Made by a program: the position numbers and the translations under genes. DNA of 64,000 bases from assembly GCA_023374025.1 (NCBI GenBank), contig SIJG01000036.1, positions 1 through 64,000 of the forward strand, in the 5' to 3' direction. Positions 49,073-59,211 of this stretch are shown piece after piece (position 1 is the stretch's first letter; each line of letters opens with the position of its first letter). This stretch comes from Heterodera schachtii (Eukaryota; Nematoda; Chromadorea; Rhabditida; Heteroderidae). The notes under the pieces are model-generated. The model was not told where the DNA came from, ran no database searches, and was given only the letters and a program-made list of their open reading frames with translations.

Positions 49073-50232
49073 ATGAAACTAATATTAACATTTTTATTAT
49101 TATGTGTATTAATGTTCGAAAATGCAATTAATCAAATTGAAACAGGCAAAATAAAACAAGAAAAAAGTTTTGATGAAATATTTGGCCAAAGATGGGACGA
49201 AAGAACAGAAGAAAACATCTGCCGAATTGATCAACTAATTCATGGAGAAACTGCTGATCAGAATAGGCAACTTGGACAAAATGATCAACAAATTGAGCAA
49301 GTTTTTGTTGAAAATATGGAAGTGAAAGAAGAGGAGAGTGAAGAAATGTCCACAAATTGTGATGAATTGGAACAATTGACAACAAATAATAATTATGATC
49401 ATTTTATAATTTTGGAAAACAAAAAGAAAAGAGCGATTGTGGAAAAATTCCATAAAATTAAAGAGAAATTCAAGCAAGAAAGAACGAAATATTATTCTCC
49501 AAAAGAATGGCACAAAATTGACAGAAAAATTGCACAAAAATTGGGAACAAATAAAGAGAAAATTTATAAATGGAAAAGAGAATTTGGAATGATGATCAAA
49601 AACAGTTATTCGGATGAGGAAAAACGTGAAATATTAAAAAGTTTTGATCAAATATATGACAAATTAAAAATGAAATTAAATGAAAAATTGGAGGGAAAAA
49701 GGACAAAATGCCAAAAAATATTAGCAAATCATTTGGGCACAAATACCAGAACCATTTATGAATGGAAGAAACAATTAAAAAATGGAAAAACGGCGAAAAC
49801 CCAAAAAATTGATCATGAAAAAAGAGAAATTATTGAAAAATATTTGAAATTAAAAAAAGAATTTATGCAAAATGGAAAACATTCTGCGAAGGAATGGAAA
49901 GAATTTTATGCAAAAATTAAACAAATTTTTGACAAAGATTATAGAACAATTGAAATTTGGGCCAAGAAAATTGGCATCAAAGAGAATATTTTAAAAGGTG
50001 AATTTTTAAAGAATAATTTGTTTATTTTTATTATTTAAATATTACAGGGCATAAGTATTACACAATTGCAGAAAAAATGGAAATGATGAAAAAATATTTT
50101 GAATTGAAAATACAAAAGCCAAAGCTCGCCGATCGTAAAATTGCCGAGATTTTAAATATTCCAAAACGAACCTTAGAAAATTACAAATATGAATTTAAGA
50201 GAAAAAGTGAAGATGTTCTGAATAAAGAGTAA
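49073..50232 (+). CDS. Intact secreted HTH-repeat family protein
   Basis: Two exons, 49073-49997 and 50048-50232, join in phase to 369 residues. Residues 1-20 are a signal peptide (MKLILTFLLLCVLMFENAIN). Residues 22-115 are acidic and Gln/Asn-rich (FDEIFGQRWDERTEEN; EEESEEMSTNCDELEQL). Four tandem basic modules follow: about 117-172 (KIAQKLGTNKEKIYKWKREF), 181-238 (ILANHLGTNTRTIYEWKKQL), 247-304 (IKQIFDKDYRTIEIWAKKIG) and 314-365 (KIAEILNIPKRTLENYKYEF). Each is a long helix, then KIA..LG.., then a TIY.WK helix, resembling a homeodomain-like or transposase-type helix-turn-helix. Codons are strongly A-rich, unlike the cyclin or nucleotidase. The upstream block (TATTGAATGCTTGGTTC) recurs before other copies. 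Secretion is supported by the signal peptide; DNA or RNA binding and an effector role in a host are inference. I know no family name for it. Confidence 0.8.
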
Positions 50233-52380
50233 ATGAGAATATTTTTCAATTTCAGCATATATTCACTGTTGGGTTTTGATAAATTTTTTGTAATTTGAAA
50301 AATCAAAAAAGATGACAAAATTGTATTTATAATGATAAAGAAAATTTGAACTAATTCATAAGAAAGCTTTGGAAAAAAAACAACAACAAATGTTTTATGT
50401 CTTCTTTAAAAAGTTAGAAAATATAATCATAATTTGGCTTACAAACATTTAAATATCAATTTTTATAAATAACGGATATAATAATTTTTTGGCATTAACC
50501 AAAAGAGTTCAAGTTTTTATTTTAAAAGCCTCCGTTGGAAAATGTTATTTATCATGCTTTTTTGATTTATGAATAGTAATTTTAGCATTTAAAAAAAAAA
50601 AATTTTTTTATTTGGCAAGAAAATAACCATGATATTCTTCAACCAATATTTTTTTAATTAGAAAAATTAAGAAAATCAAGAAATCTTCGATTCCGTAATA
50701 TTCAATCGCAGGCGCATCTGCCCTTGCGGGAACAAACAACTGCTGCTGGAGCTAACTCATCTACATTTTATAGCCCTAGTTGATTAATTCAAAGATAATT
50801 TAGAGGGGCCTCTGTCATCGCTCTACCGTCTCGGACTTCATCTGTGAAGTCAATGAAAGCTGAACTTTCACCGTAAACGCATTTCAATAAGGTTAAGCCT
50901 TTGTTATTTAAAAAAATGAAAAACTTTTCGCAATCCATGCAAAAACAAAAATTTTTCTTTTCCCAAGTGCTCCTTTCTTTGCCGCATTTCCCACCCGCCG
51001 GCATGACAGAAGAGTGGTTTTCTCAATGAGCTAAATAAATTTGGCTTTGACTTTCTTTTCCAAATTGGCAAGCGAAGGCAAAGAAAGCAATTCCAACAAT
51101 TTAAATTTGTCGATCAGTCAAAGGTACTTGCCCTGTCTCAAAATAAATCAAAACAATAAAATTATGCTTTATGCAAAACGAAATTAAAGACAACGAACTA
51201 ACCAAAACAAACACAATTTCAAACAAACTTGAAAACCGGCGAGAATTAGGCACAGGAGAAAATAATCAATCACAGCAATTAACTTTTACTTCACAATCAT
51301 AAAAACTAATTAAAAAAAAATAAAACAAATCATTTAAGGTCAATTTGAATAAACGGAACGCCAAACAAACATAATAAATTAAATAATTAATGAAGTCCAA
51401 ATGACATCACAAGCCTTTGTTATTTAAAAAAATGGAAAACTTTTCGCAATCCATGCAAAAACAAAAATTTTTCTTTTCCCAAATGTTCCTTTCTTTGCCG
51501 CTTTTCCTACCCGCCGGCATGACAAAAGAGTGGTTTTCTCAATGAGCTAAATAAAATCCATTTTTTAACCATATGATTTTTTTTTGGTGCCATAAAATGG
51601 TATTTTAGCTGCATGTGTGAAAACAAATTCGATCATCGAGTCAGAACACTGGGCTCCCCAAAAATAGTTATTATTCGGCATCAGTTCACCGGCACCTTCA
51701 ATTCCTACGTGCCCTACCACTTTGGCAAACTCGTCGTGCAACAGCAACAAAATAATTCAAGGCCTTGTGACGGAGTTTTCGAGAAAATTGAATGATTCAA
51801 TTTTCATGTTCCGTGATGAATTTTATTGAATTATTAATAAACTTATCATTTTCATTACGTGAAGTTGAGGGTGTGCCTAGAGTTTCGAATTTCGATCACC
51901 TATGAACCTTAAAATTGTTCACTATCTTGTGTAGAAGGATTAAAATATATTTTGTTCTTTTTTGTTTATATTTGGGTCAATAATTAGAAAATGGGGAATA
52001 TATGGCCAATAAAAATTTCATATTCGTATTAAGCGACCACGAAAATTCTAAAATATATTTATTTTCCAGGTTTTTTAGTTTATGAAATTTTGGTTATTTC
52101 GTGGTTTTTTTATCTCCTGAACAATTCGTGGCTTGGAGAATTTATGGGGCGCCATGATACTAAATAAAAATTTAATTTAACTTTATAATATTTAAAACTT
52201 CTATTAATAAAAATAGCCAAAATTCGAAAAAATAATTTTTTACGATATAACATTTTGATGAAAAAACAAAAAATTTATTAAAACGGGCGACCAATTCATT
52301 TCTTTTCTCAATTCCAGCTTGGCACGCTTGCCGATCATTTGAAATTATTCCAATTTTCATCCTCATTAATTTCGATTTAA

Positions 52381-52671
52381 ATCATTATTGTTGGGTCAAC
52401 TTAAAAATTGCCAAATATTTATTTTCTAAAATTTAGTGAAAGAAGAAAGTTTTATGGCATTTATTTTTTGCAAATTTAATATTCCCTGATAAAAAAGAAT
52501 ATAATATCGATCCATTGAATGTATGGTTCAAAAGCCGAAATGATTAAGAATTAATTATGTTAAAATGAATAATGAAAGAATATTTTCTTATTTTATTTCA
52601 CAAATCATGAAAATAATATTAACATTTTATTATTATGTATAATATTCAAAAAAGCAATTAACCAAATTGAG
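52381..52671 (+). pseudogene. Promoter and first codons of an HTH-family copy, truncated
   Basis: This block is almost identical to 55702-55985: upstream region, ATG (52607) and the first ~20 codons. It ends abruptly at AACCAAATTGAG, where unrelated DNA begins that repeats 52310-52370 (TTCCAGCTTGGCACGC). It is a recent partial duplicate. Confidence 0.75.
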
Positions 52672-52739
52672 TTTCTTTTCTCAATTCCAGCTTGGCACGC
52701 TTGCCGATCATTTGAAATTATTCCGATTTTCATTTTGGG

Positions 52740-53199
52740 TTTGCTTATAAAAATCGGAACTTTTATTTGCATATTTTTGCATATTTTGGGTTTTTATGCA
52801 TTTTTCATGCATTTTTTGCCATTTTTTGTACATATTTTCAGATTTTTTGCATATTTTGCCATTTTTCGTCAAATATTTTTTCCGATTTGAATATCTCTTA
52901 GGAAAAAATTTTGTTTATGCCTAAAATTAAATCCAAATCTGAATAGATGCGCGAGTGAGTCAACAGTGAGCTTCACTGCCGAAAATCTTGAGAAATTTTC
53001 GATTTGCAATTGCAAAAACAAACGATAAAATTTATAAGGAATAAAATTTTTTAAAATTAATTTGCACCCCTAATTTTCAAGTTTTTTTTTTGTGCATTTT
53101 TGGTACATATTTTGTGATTTTTATGCATATTTGTTGCATATTTCATGACTTTATTTGCATATTTATGCGCATATTTTGGCTATTTTTCGTGCATATAGT
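52740..53199. mobile_element. GCATATTT-type MITE lacking its right end
   Basis: Repeated TTTTGCATATTTT units and the block CAGTGAGCTTCACTGCCGAAAA match the remnant at 55490-55697. That remnant ends in TTGGCAGCCCTGG, whereas this copy breaks off at GTGCATAT (about 53199), where a G+C-rich block begins. Confidence 0.6.
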
Positions 53200-53440
53200 A
53201 GCGCGGCCGTGCGCGGTGGGGCGTGCTGGCGTTGGGACTGGAACTCCAAATTGGGAGGGCAAATGGGGAACATTGGGGAAGGAACTCATGAACTCCCGAA
53301 GGAAGGGTCCCATGGGATGATCAAGCCCAGGGAGCCCATCCCGCCTTTGATGGACACACTCTGGGATAAGTGGCTTTATTCCGGAGAGACTGAAGTTACT
53401 TCGCTTGAAATGGCGAACATTAAATACAAGTGAAAAATGA
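53200..53440 (+). other. G+C-rich coding-like block at a truncated MITE end
   Basis: Within very AT-rich DNA, this 240-bp block is G+C-rich. One plus frame stays open from the MITE into the block and ends KPREPIPPLMDTLWDKW ... SLEMANIKYK, stop at 53431-53433. Its composition and amino-acid mix look like an exon fragment of a conserved-type gene, but I do not recognise it. Captured gene piece or exon of a broken gene are both possible. Confidence 0.4.
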
Positions 53441-53599
53441 ATGTGATCGATCAATTATAGTCGGGAGGGGCGGTACAATAAGCAAAAGGGAATTAAATGC
53501 AAAATGAAATAAAATGTGAGAATGTGAAATTCCTAGGGCTTCGCCGGCAAACAAGAAAACCCGGATTCTACCTTACAATATTTTTAACAGCCATGAACA

Positions 53600-54751
53600 T
53601 TATAAATACAATTTTGTCATCTTTTTTGATTTTTCAAATAATTCCGATTTATATTTTTCTAAGGTTCCTTTTGGAATATTTAAAATTTCGGCAATTTTAC
53701 GATCGGCGAGCTTTGGATTTGGTATTTTCAATTCAAAATATTTTTTCATCTTTTCTATTTTTTCAACAGTTGTATAATACTTCCTTCCTGGTAATATTTA
53801 AATAATAAAAATAAACAAATTATTTAAAAATTCACCTTTTAAAATATTCTCTTTGATGCCAATTTTCTTGGCCCAAATTTCAATTGTTCTATAATCTTTG
53901 TCAAAAATTTGTTTAATTTTTGCATAAAATTCTTTCCATTCCTTCGCAGAATGTTTTCCATTTTGCATAAATTCTTTTTTTAATTTCAAATATTTTTCCA
54001 CAATTTCTCTTTTTCCATCATCAAATTTTTGATTTTTCTCCAAATTTCCACTTTTTAATTCTTTCTTCCATCTATAAATGCTTCTGATATTTGTGCCCAA
54101 GTGTTTTGCTATTAATTTTTTACAAATTTTACTTTTTCCATTCAATTTTTCATTTAATTTCATATTTAATTGTTCATAAATTTGGTCAAATCGCTTTATT
54201 ATTTTATATTTTTCCTCACATGAGTAGCTTTTGATTAGACCAAATTCTCTTTTCCATTTATAAATTTTCTCGTAACTAACTCCCAATTTTTTGGAAATTT
54301 TTCTTTCAATTTTCTTCCATTCTTTTTTTGAATATTTCTTTCCCATTTGCTTGAATTTCTCTTTAATTTTATGGAATTTTTCCACAATCGCTCTTTTCTT
54401 TTTGTTTTCCAAAATTATAAAATGATCATACTTATTATTTGTTGTCAATTGTTCCAATTCATCACAATTTGTGGACATTTCTTCACTCTCCTCTTCTTTC
54501 ACTTCCATATTTTCAACAAAAACTTGCTCAATTTGTTGACCATTTTGTCCAATTTGACTATTCTGATCAGCAGTTTCTCCATGAATTAGTTGATCAATTC
54601 GACAAATGTTTTCTTTTGGTCCGTCGTCCCATCTTTGGCCAAATATTTCATCGAAACTTTTTTCTTGTTTTATTTTGCCTGTTTCAATTTGATTAATTGC
54701 ATTTTCGAACATTAATACACATAATAATAAAAATGTTAATATTAGTTTCAT
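53600..54751 (-). CDS. Intact secreted HTH-repeat family protein, mirror copy
   Basis: Exons 54751-53836 and 53787-53600 give 367 residues. The start at 54751 aligns with the sister gene; an in-frame ATG 42 bp upstream would place residues before the signal peptide and is less likely. The first ~115 residues are nearly identical to the gene at 49073, differing at a few sites (RWDDGPKEN). Module 1 (KISKKLGVSYEKIYKWKREF) and module 2 (IAKHLGTNIRSIYRWKKELK) are clearly diverged. Module 3 is identical over its second half and module 4 is close (KIAEILNIPKGTLEKYKSEL). The last residues differ because reading continues through KKMTKLYL, which is 3' untranslated in the sister. Intact reading frame, conserved splice sites and module-specific divergence suggest selection or gene conversion acting piecewise. 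Confidence 0.8.
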
Positions 54752-55069
54752 GATTTGTGAAAATAAAATGAGAAAATATCTTTCATTATTCATTTTAAAC
54801 CAATTTAATTCTTAATAAATTCGGCTTTTGAACCAAGCATTCAATAGATCAACATTAATATAATTTTTTAGGAAAAAAATTAATTTTGCAAATATTCTAA
54901 GCTATGACACTTCCTATTTTCATTAAATATTTTCAAAATTTTAAGCCAATATTATTCAATTTGTTTTTTTTCATTCATTTTACAATTTCCATTAAAATTT
55001 GATTGATCATCTGCTATATTCTGATCAGATTCATCATTGTCTAATTAATAAATGCTTTTTTTTTGCTCA

Positions 55070-55424
55070 GAAAATTTTCCACAATTTCTCTTTTCTTTTT
55101 ATTTTCCAAAATTATAAATGATCACAAATTGCCCAACATTTTCTGGCAATTGTTCCAATTGATCACTGTTTGTGGACATTTCTTCACTCTCTGCTTCTTT
55201 CATTTCCAAATTTTGATCCAAACTTTGATGAATTGCTCGACCATTTGATCAGCAGTTTCTCCATGAATTATTTGATCAATATTTTCTTCTGCTCCGTCGT
55301 CCCATCTTTGGCCAAATATTTGATCAAAACTTTTTTCTTGATTTGTTTTTGCCAGCCTTAATTAGGTGAATTGCGTTTTTGACTATTAATACACATAATA
55401 ATAAAAATTTTATATTATTTTCAT
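55070..55424 (-). pseudogene. Truncated HTH-family copy, mirror of 48027-48780
   Basis: Start at 55424 (ATGAAAATAATA), with frame breaks in the signal peptide and acidic region, and ending in module 1 (KKKREIVENFLS). It retains an uninterrupted GAAGAAATGTCC at the site where the other arm has the foldback. Non-functional. Confidence 0.75.
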
Positions 55425-55489
55425 GATTTGTGAAAATAAATTGAGAAAATATTTCAAACAGAAAATCTTCCTATGTTCATTTCAACAGT

Positions 55490-55697
55490 GAGCTTCACTG
55501 CCGAAAAATCTTGAGAAATTTTCGATTTGCGAGTGCAAAAACAACCGATAAAATTTATGAGGAATAAAATTTTTTAATTAATTTGCACCCCTAATTTTCA
55601 AGTTTTTTGTGCATATTTGTTGCATATTTCATGACTTTATTTGCATATTTATGCGCATATTTTGGCCACTTTTCGTGCATATTTTTGGCAGCCCTGG
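55490..55697. mobile_element. Remnant of a GCATATTT-type MITE with TTGGCAGCCCTG end
   Basis: It begins in CAGTGAGCTTCACTGCCGAAAA and ends TTTTTGGCAGCCCTGG, the same terminal block as the complete element at 8230-8800. No left end is present. Confidence 0.6.
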
Positions 55698-55922
55698 TCA
55701 TTATTGTTGGGTCAACTTAAAAATTGCCAAATATTTATTTTCTAAAATTTAGTGAAAAAAGAAAGTTTTATGGCATTTATTTTTTGCAAATTTAATATTC
55801 CCTGATAAAAAAGAATATAATATCGATCCATTGAATGTATGGTTCAAAAGCCGAAATGATTAAGAATTAATTATGTTAAAATGAATAATGAAAGAATATT
55901 TTCTTATTTTATTTCACAAATC

Positions 55923-57540
55923 ATGAAAATAATATTAACATTTTATTATTATGTATAATATTCAAAAAAGCAATTAACCAAATTGAGATGGGATGACGGA
56001 GCTGAAGAAAACCTCTGCCGAATTGATCAAAGAATTCATGGAGAAATTGCTGATCAGAATCATAATGAGGCAAAATCTGATCAAATTTTTGATGAAAATT
56101 TGGAAGTGAAAGAAGAGGAGAGTGAAGAAATGTCCACAAATTGTGATGAATTGGGAGGCCAATTGCCAATAACAACAACAAATAATGGACAAAGTTGTGA
56201 AATTTTTTCAAATGCAATTAATAATAGAAGAGAGAAATTGTGGAAAAATTCCATAAAACAAAAGCGAAAATTAAGCAAATTGGAAAGAAATATTCATCAA
56301 AAGAATGGGTGGAAATTGAAAGAAAAATTGCAAGAAAAATGTGTGTAAATAGGGAGAAAATTTACGAATGGAAAAGGGAATTTGGAATGATGATAAATAA
56401 AAATTCGGAAGAAGAAAAGCGTCAAATATTAAAGCGATTTGATCAAATATATGACAAATTAAAAATGAAATTAAATGAAAAATTGGAGGGAAAAAGAGAA
56501 ATTAGCCAAAAAATAATAGCAAAACATTTGGGCATCAGTTTAATAAGCATTTATGAATGGAAGAGAAATTATTCAATTGAAGAAAAACGGAAAATATTAA
56601 AGCGATTTGAGCAAATATTTGACAAATTAGAACTGAAATTAAATGAAAAATTGGATGGAAAAAGAGAAATTAGCCAAAAAATAATAGCAAAACATTTGGG
56701 AGTAACAATCAGAAATATTAAAAGATGGAAGAAAGCGTGTCCCGACATTTGCGGCCCCGACATTTGCGGTCCGACATTTGCGCCTTTGTCCAAAATTGAG
56801 TTAAAAATTAAGTTTTTCAATCCCTGATCGCATAAACAACTTTAAATAAGCGATTGAAAGTGAATGTATCCGATCATTTGATCTTCAAAATTTTTTTCAA
56901 AAAATAATAAAATTTCCAAACAACAAATTATTGAACATAATGAACCAAAAGACCATGTTTTCTTAATTTTAATGCTAATTAGGCTATCAGGGTTTGAAAA
57001 AATTCAACTTTGAGTCCGATTTTGGACATAGGCGCAAATGTCGGGGCCGCAAATGTCGGGCCGCAAATGTCTGGACCGCAAATGTCGGGGCTCCGAAGAA
57101 AGAATTAAAAAATGGAAAATCAGTGAAAAATCAAAAAACAGAACATGAAAAAAGGAATATTATTGGAAAATTTATGAAAATAAAAAATGAATTTTTCCAA
57201 AATGATGAAAAACATTCGCAAAAAGAATGGAAAGAATTTTATGATGCAAAAATTAGACCAATATTTGATGTGCGTTTTTGGATGATTGAAAGCTGGGCCA
57301 AACAAATTGGTATCAATCAAAAAGGTTAATTTAATTTTAATTTTATAAATGAATTTTTCTAATTTAAATATTTTACAGAGCAAAAAACGTTAACAATTAC
57401 TGAAAAAATGGAAAAGATGAAGCAATATTATCAGATGAAAAGCCAAAGTCCAATGCTCACCGATTGCTAAATTGGCGAAATTTTGAACATTCCAAAACGG
57501 TCATTAAAAAGATACAAATCCGAATTCAAAGGAAAACCAA
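55923..57540 (+). pseudogene. Decayed HTH-family copy interrupted by a foldback element
   Basis: The signal peptide is frame-broken just after the ATG (55923). The acidic region is partly kept (EEESEEMSTNCDELGG). Module 1 and two copies of a module 2-like unit are open at 56240-56735 (KMCVNREKIYEWKREFG; KHLGISLISIYEWKRN; KHLGVTIRNIKRWKK), so this copy has an extra module. The foldback at 56736-57094 cuts the text within the WKK-K linker. Module 3 continues at about 57095-57327 (MIESWAKQIGINQK). The terminal exon from 57379 has a premature stop. Clearly a pseudogene. Confidence 0.78.
56736..57094. mobile_element. Foldback element with tandem GACATTTGCGGCCCC ends
   Basis: A perfect 8-bp duplication GAAGAAAG (56728-56735 and 57095-57102) flanks it; homologous genes show the empty site (GGAAGAAAGAA). 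Left end CGTGTCCCGACATTTGCGG; right end inverted GGAGCCCCGACATTTGCGG. Three units at the left and four at the right of a ~15-bp GACATTTGCGGCCCC repeat form the ends. Inner arms include GTCCAAAATTGAGTT and AATCCCTGAT / ATCAGGGTTT. It lacks the TGGTATCATTCG core. Confidence 0.9.
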
Positions 57541-59211
57541 ACAATTTTATCTTGGTATCATTCGAAAGCTAGCTTAGCATGTTTAGAAGTTTGGCCTGAA
57601 TGAATGCAAAAAATATCGCAAATATTTGGACATTTTATATGAATATTTGTTCCGGTTGTATGCTGAAGGTTTGTTTTTTCATTATTAAAATAATAATGAT
57701 ACAGTAACTAAGGCTACGATTTTTAGTTTTTTCACTATTTTTTTCATGAGCGCCCTACGGCTTGAAACAAACGAAAAACATTTTTTTTTCATTCGTTGTT
57801 AAACTAGTTTTCGAGTACTTAGCAACTATTTTTAGTTTTTTATTTTTAGCGCCTAAAAAACTAAAAAAAAATTTTTGAAAAAAACTATTTAAACTATTTT
57901 GGCGTTTTGTAAAGAGGAAAAATACACCCCTAAGAATCGATCTAAAATTTTTTTCAAAAAAAAAAAACACACCCTAAGAATCGATCCGAAAATTTTTGAA
58001 AATACCCCCCTAATAAATGAAAAATTTTCTCAAAAATTCATCTCCACAATTATTTATTTATTTTCTTGAAAGAAATTTAAATTTTGGATAAAATTTTCGA
58101 TTTTACACCGTAAATTAGAAAGTTTTTTTGCAACTATTTTCCCATTTTTAGCACCTATTTTTGGGGTTTTAAACAAATTTTAACAGGACAAATGGACAAT
58201 GGAAAAATTCGGGAAGAATTTGAGAAAAACATGAAAAAAACATATGAAAATTCTGAAGAAAATGCCATTGAAGAAATAGCAAAATTGAAAAAAGCAATTG
58301 AAAATGCGGCAAATAATGAAGAAAAACAAAATCTGATAGACGAATTGATGACAAATTTGGCACTTTCATTTCGTCGCCATTTCATCGAAAATTCATTCTT
58401 TCCCATCAAATTCATTGGCCTTTCTTCTGATTTGCTTGCTGTTTTTCTCTTTTACTTTTGTCATTATTTGGGTTGTAATTATATGGACTAAAAAATGCCA
58501 AAATATATCTTTAAACCCTAAAAAATATATTTATAATTCAATATTTGCTAAAACAGACTTAAAAATACGCTAAAAACTGCAAAAAAATGGATTTAGCATT
58601 TAAAAAATGGCAATTTTTATTAAATTCTAGCTTCATAATTGCAAATAAAATACATCTCAAAATGTTTGTAATAATCTCATTCTGTTTTCAGCGAAAATTT
58701 TCGGAAGTGGACAAAATACCAAAATTTTTTTTTACTAAATTTAGAAAAAATTCTCATTTTTGACACCGATTTCAGCTGATCATAAATTTGACATAATTCC
58801 ATGCTTTTGAAATTAAAAGAAAATAAATAAATCATAAAACGAATCAATCAGCAGGTGGGCGGCATAAAGGCAATGAATTGCATAAAATTTGAACAAATTC
58901 ATTAATTTGGTTGAATCTTTGATCAGATGAATCAGATAAGAACAAAAAATTTTTATATTTGAGATAATAAATCTTGATAAAACCCCTTAATTATTATTAG
59001 CTCATATTAATTACTCCCCAATTCGTTTAGAAAAGTAAAATATAATAAATTGAATTATTATTAAATGTTGTATCATATTGATGATATAATGACTAAAGCT
59101 GGTTAATAATTGATTGAATAATTTAGCCAGGCTATAAAATTAATAATTACAATATTCATTGCATAAAAATATTTCTATAAAAATAATTTCATTTTATTTT
59201 TACACAAAATC
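57541..59211. other. Spacer with decayed transposon and a short open frame
   Basis: 57545-57640 carries a single CTTGGTATCATTCGAAAGCT core. 57711-58150 is a decayed relative of the MITE at 11266-11855 (TTTTTAGTTTTTTCACTAT, GTGTAAAATCG-type blocks) in inverted orientation. The open frame at 58192 is listed separately. 58500-59211 is AT-rich, ending in the presumed promoter of the next HTH-family copy. Confidence 0.5.
58192..58491 (+). CDS. Short unrecognised ORF, acidic coiled-coil-like
   Basis: Ninety-nine codons from ATG 58192, just after a possible acceptor (TTTTAACAG at 58178-58186). The first half is charged and helical (EEFEKNMKKTYENSEEN; EEIAKLKKAIENAANNEEKQ), with a heptad-like pattern; the end has a hydrophobic stretch (LLAVFLFYFCHYLG). 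It may be a terminal exon of a gene now broken by the neighbouring transposon, or chance. No family recognised. Confidence 0.35.
   Translation: MDNGKIREEFEKNMKKTYENSEENAIEEIAKLKKAIENAANNEEKQNLIDELMTNLALSFRRHFIENSFFPIKFIGLSSDLLAVFLFYFCHYLGCNYMD

Larger units (their letters stand above)
47980..50350 (+). repeat. Left arm of a large inverted duplication
   Basis: 47980-50350 matches 53580-55480 in reverse orientation: pseudogene, spacer (TATTGAATGCTTGGTTC upstream block), intact gene and 3' flank (AAAAGATGACAAAATTG). The spacer between arms is about 3.2 kb. Differences include a foldback insertion in the left arm only and small indels. Confidence 0.8.
50351..53579. other. Spacer between inverted arms, with coding-like fragments
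   Basis: On the minus strand, 50792-51002 is a Cys-containing frame (WEKKNFCFCMDCEKFFIFLN ... FTDEVRDGRAMTEAPL). About 140 bp of it recurs at 51412-51552 with substitutions but no frame break. On the plus strand, 51591-51795 reads as a possible last exon (KFDHRVRTLGSPKIVII ... CDGVFEKIE) after a TTTTAG acceptor. None is recognised; they may be exons of one decayed gene. 51800-52380 is AT-rich with no gene seen. Confidence 0.4.
53580..55480 (-). repeat. Right arm of the large inverted duplication
   Basis: Mirror image of 47980-50350, with the same order of truncated pseudogene, upstream block and intact gene. This arm lacks the foldback and so preserves the empty insertion site. Confidence 0.8.
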
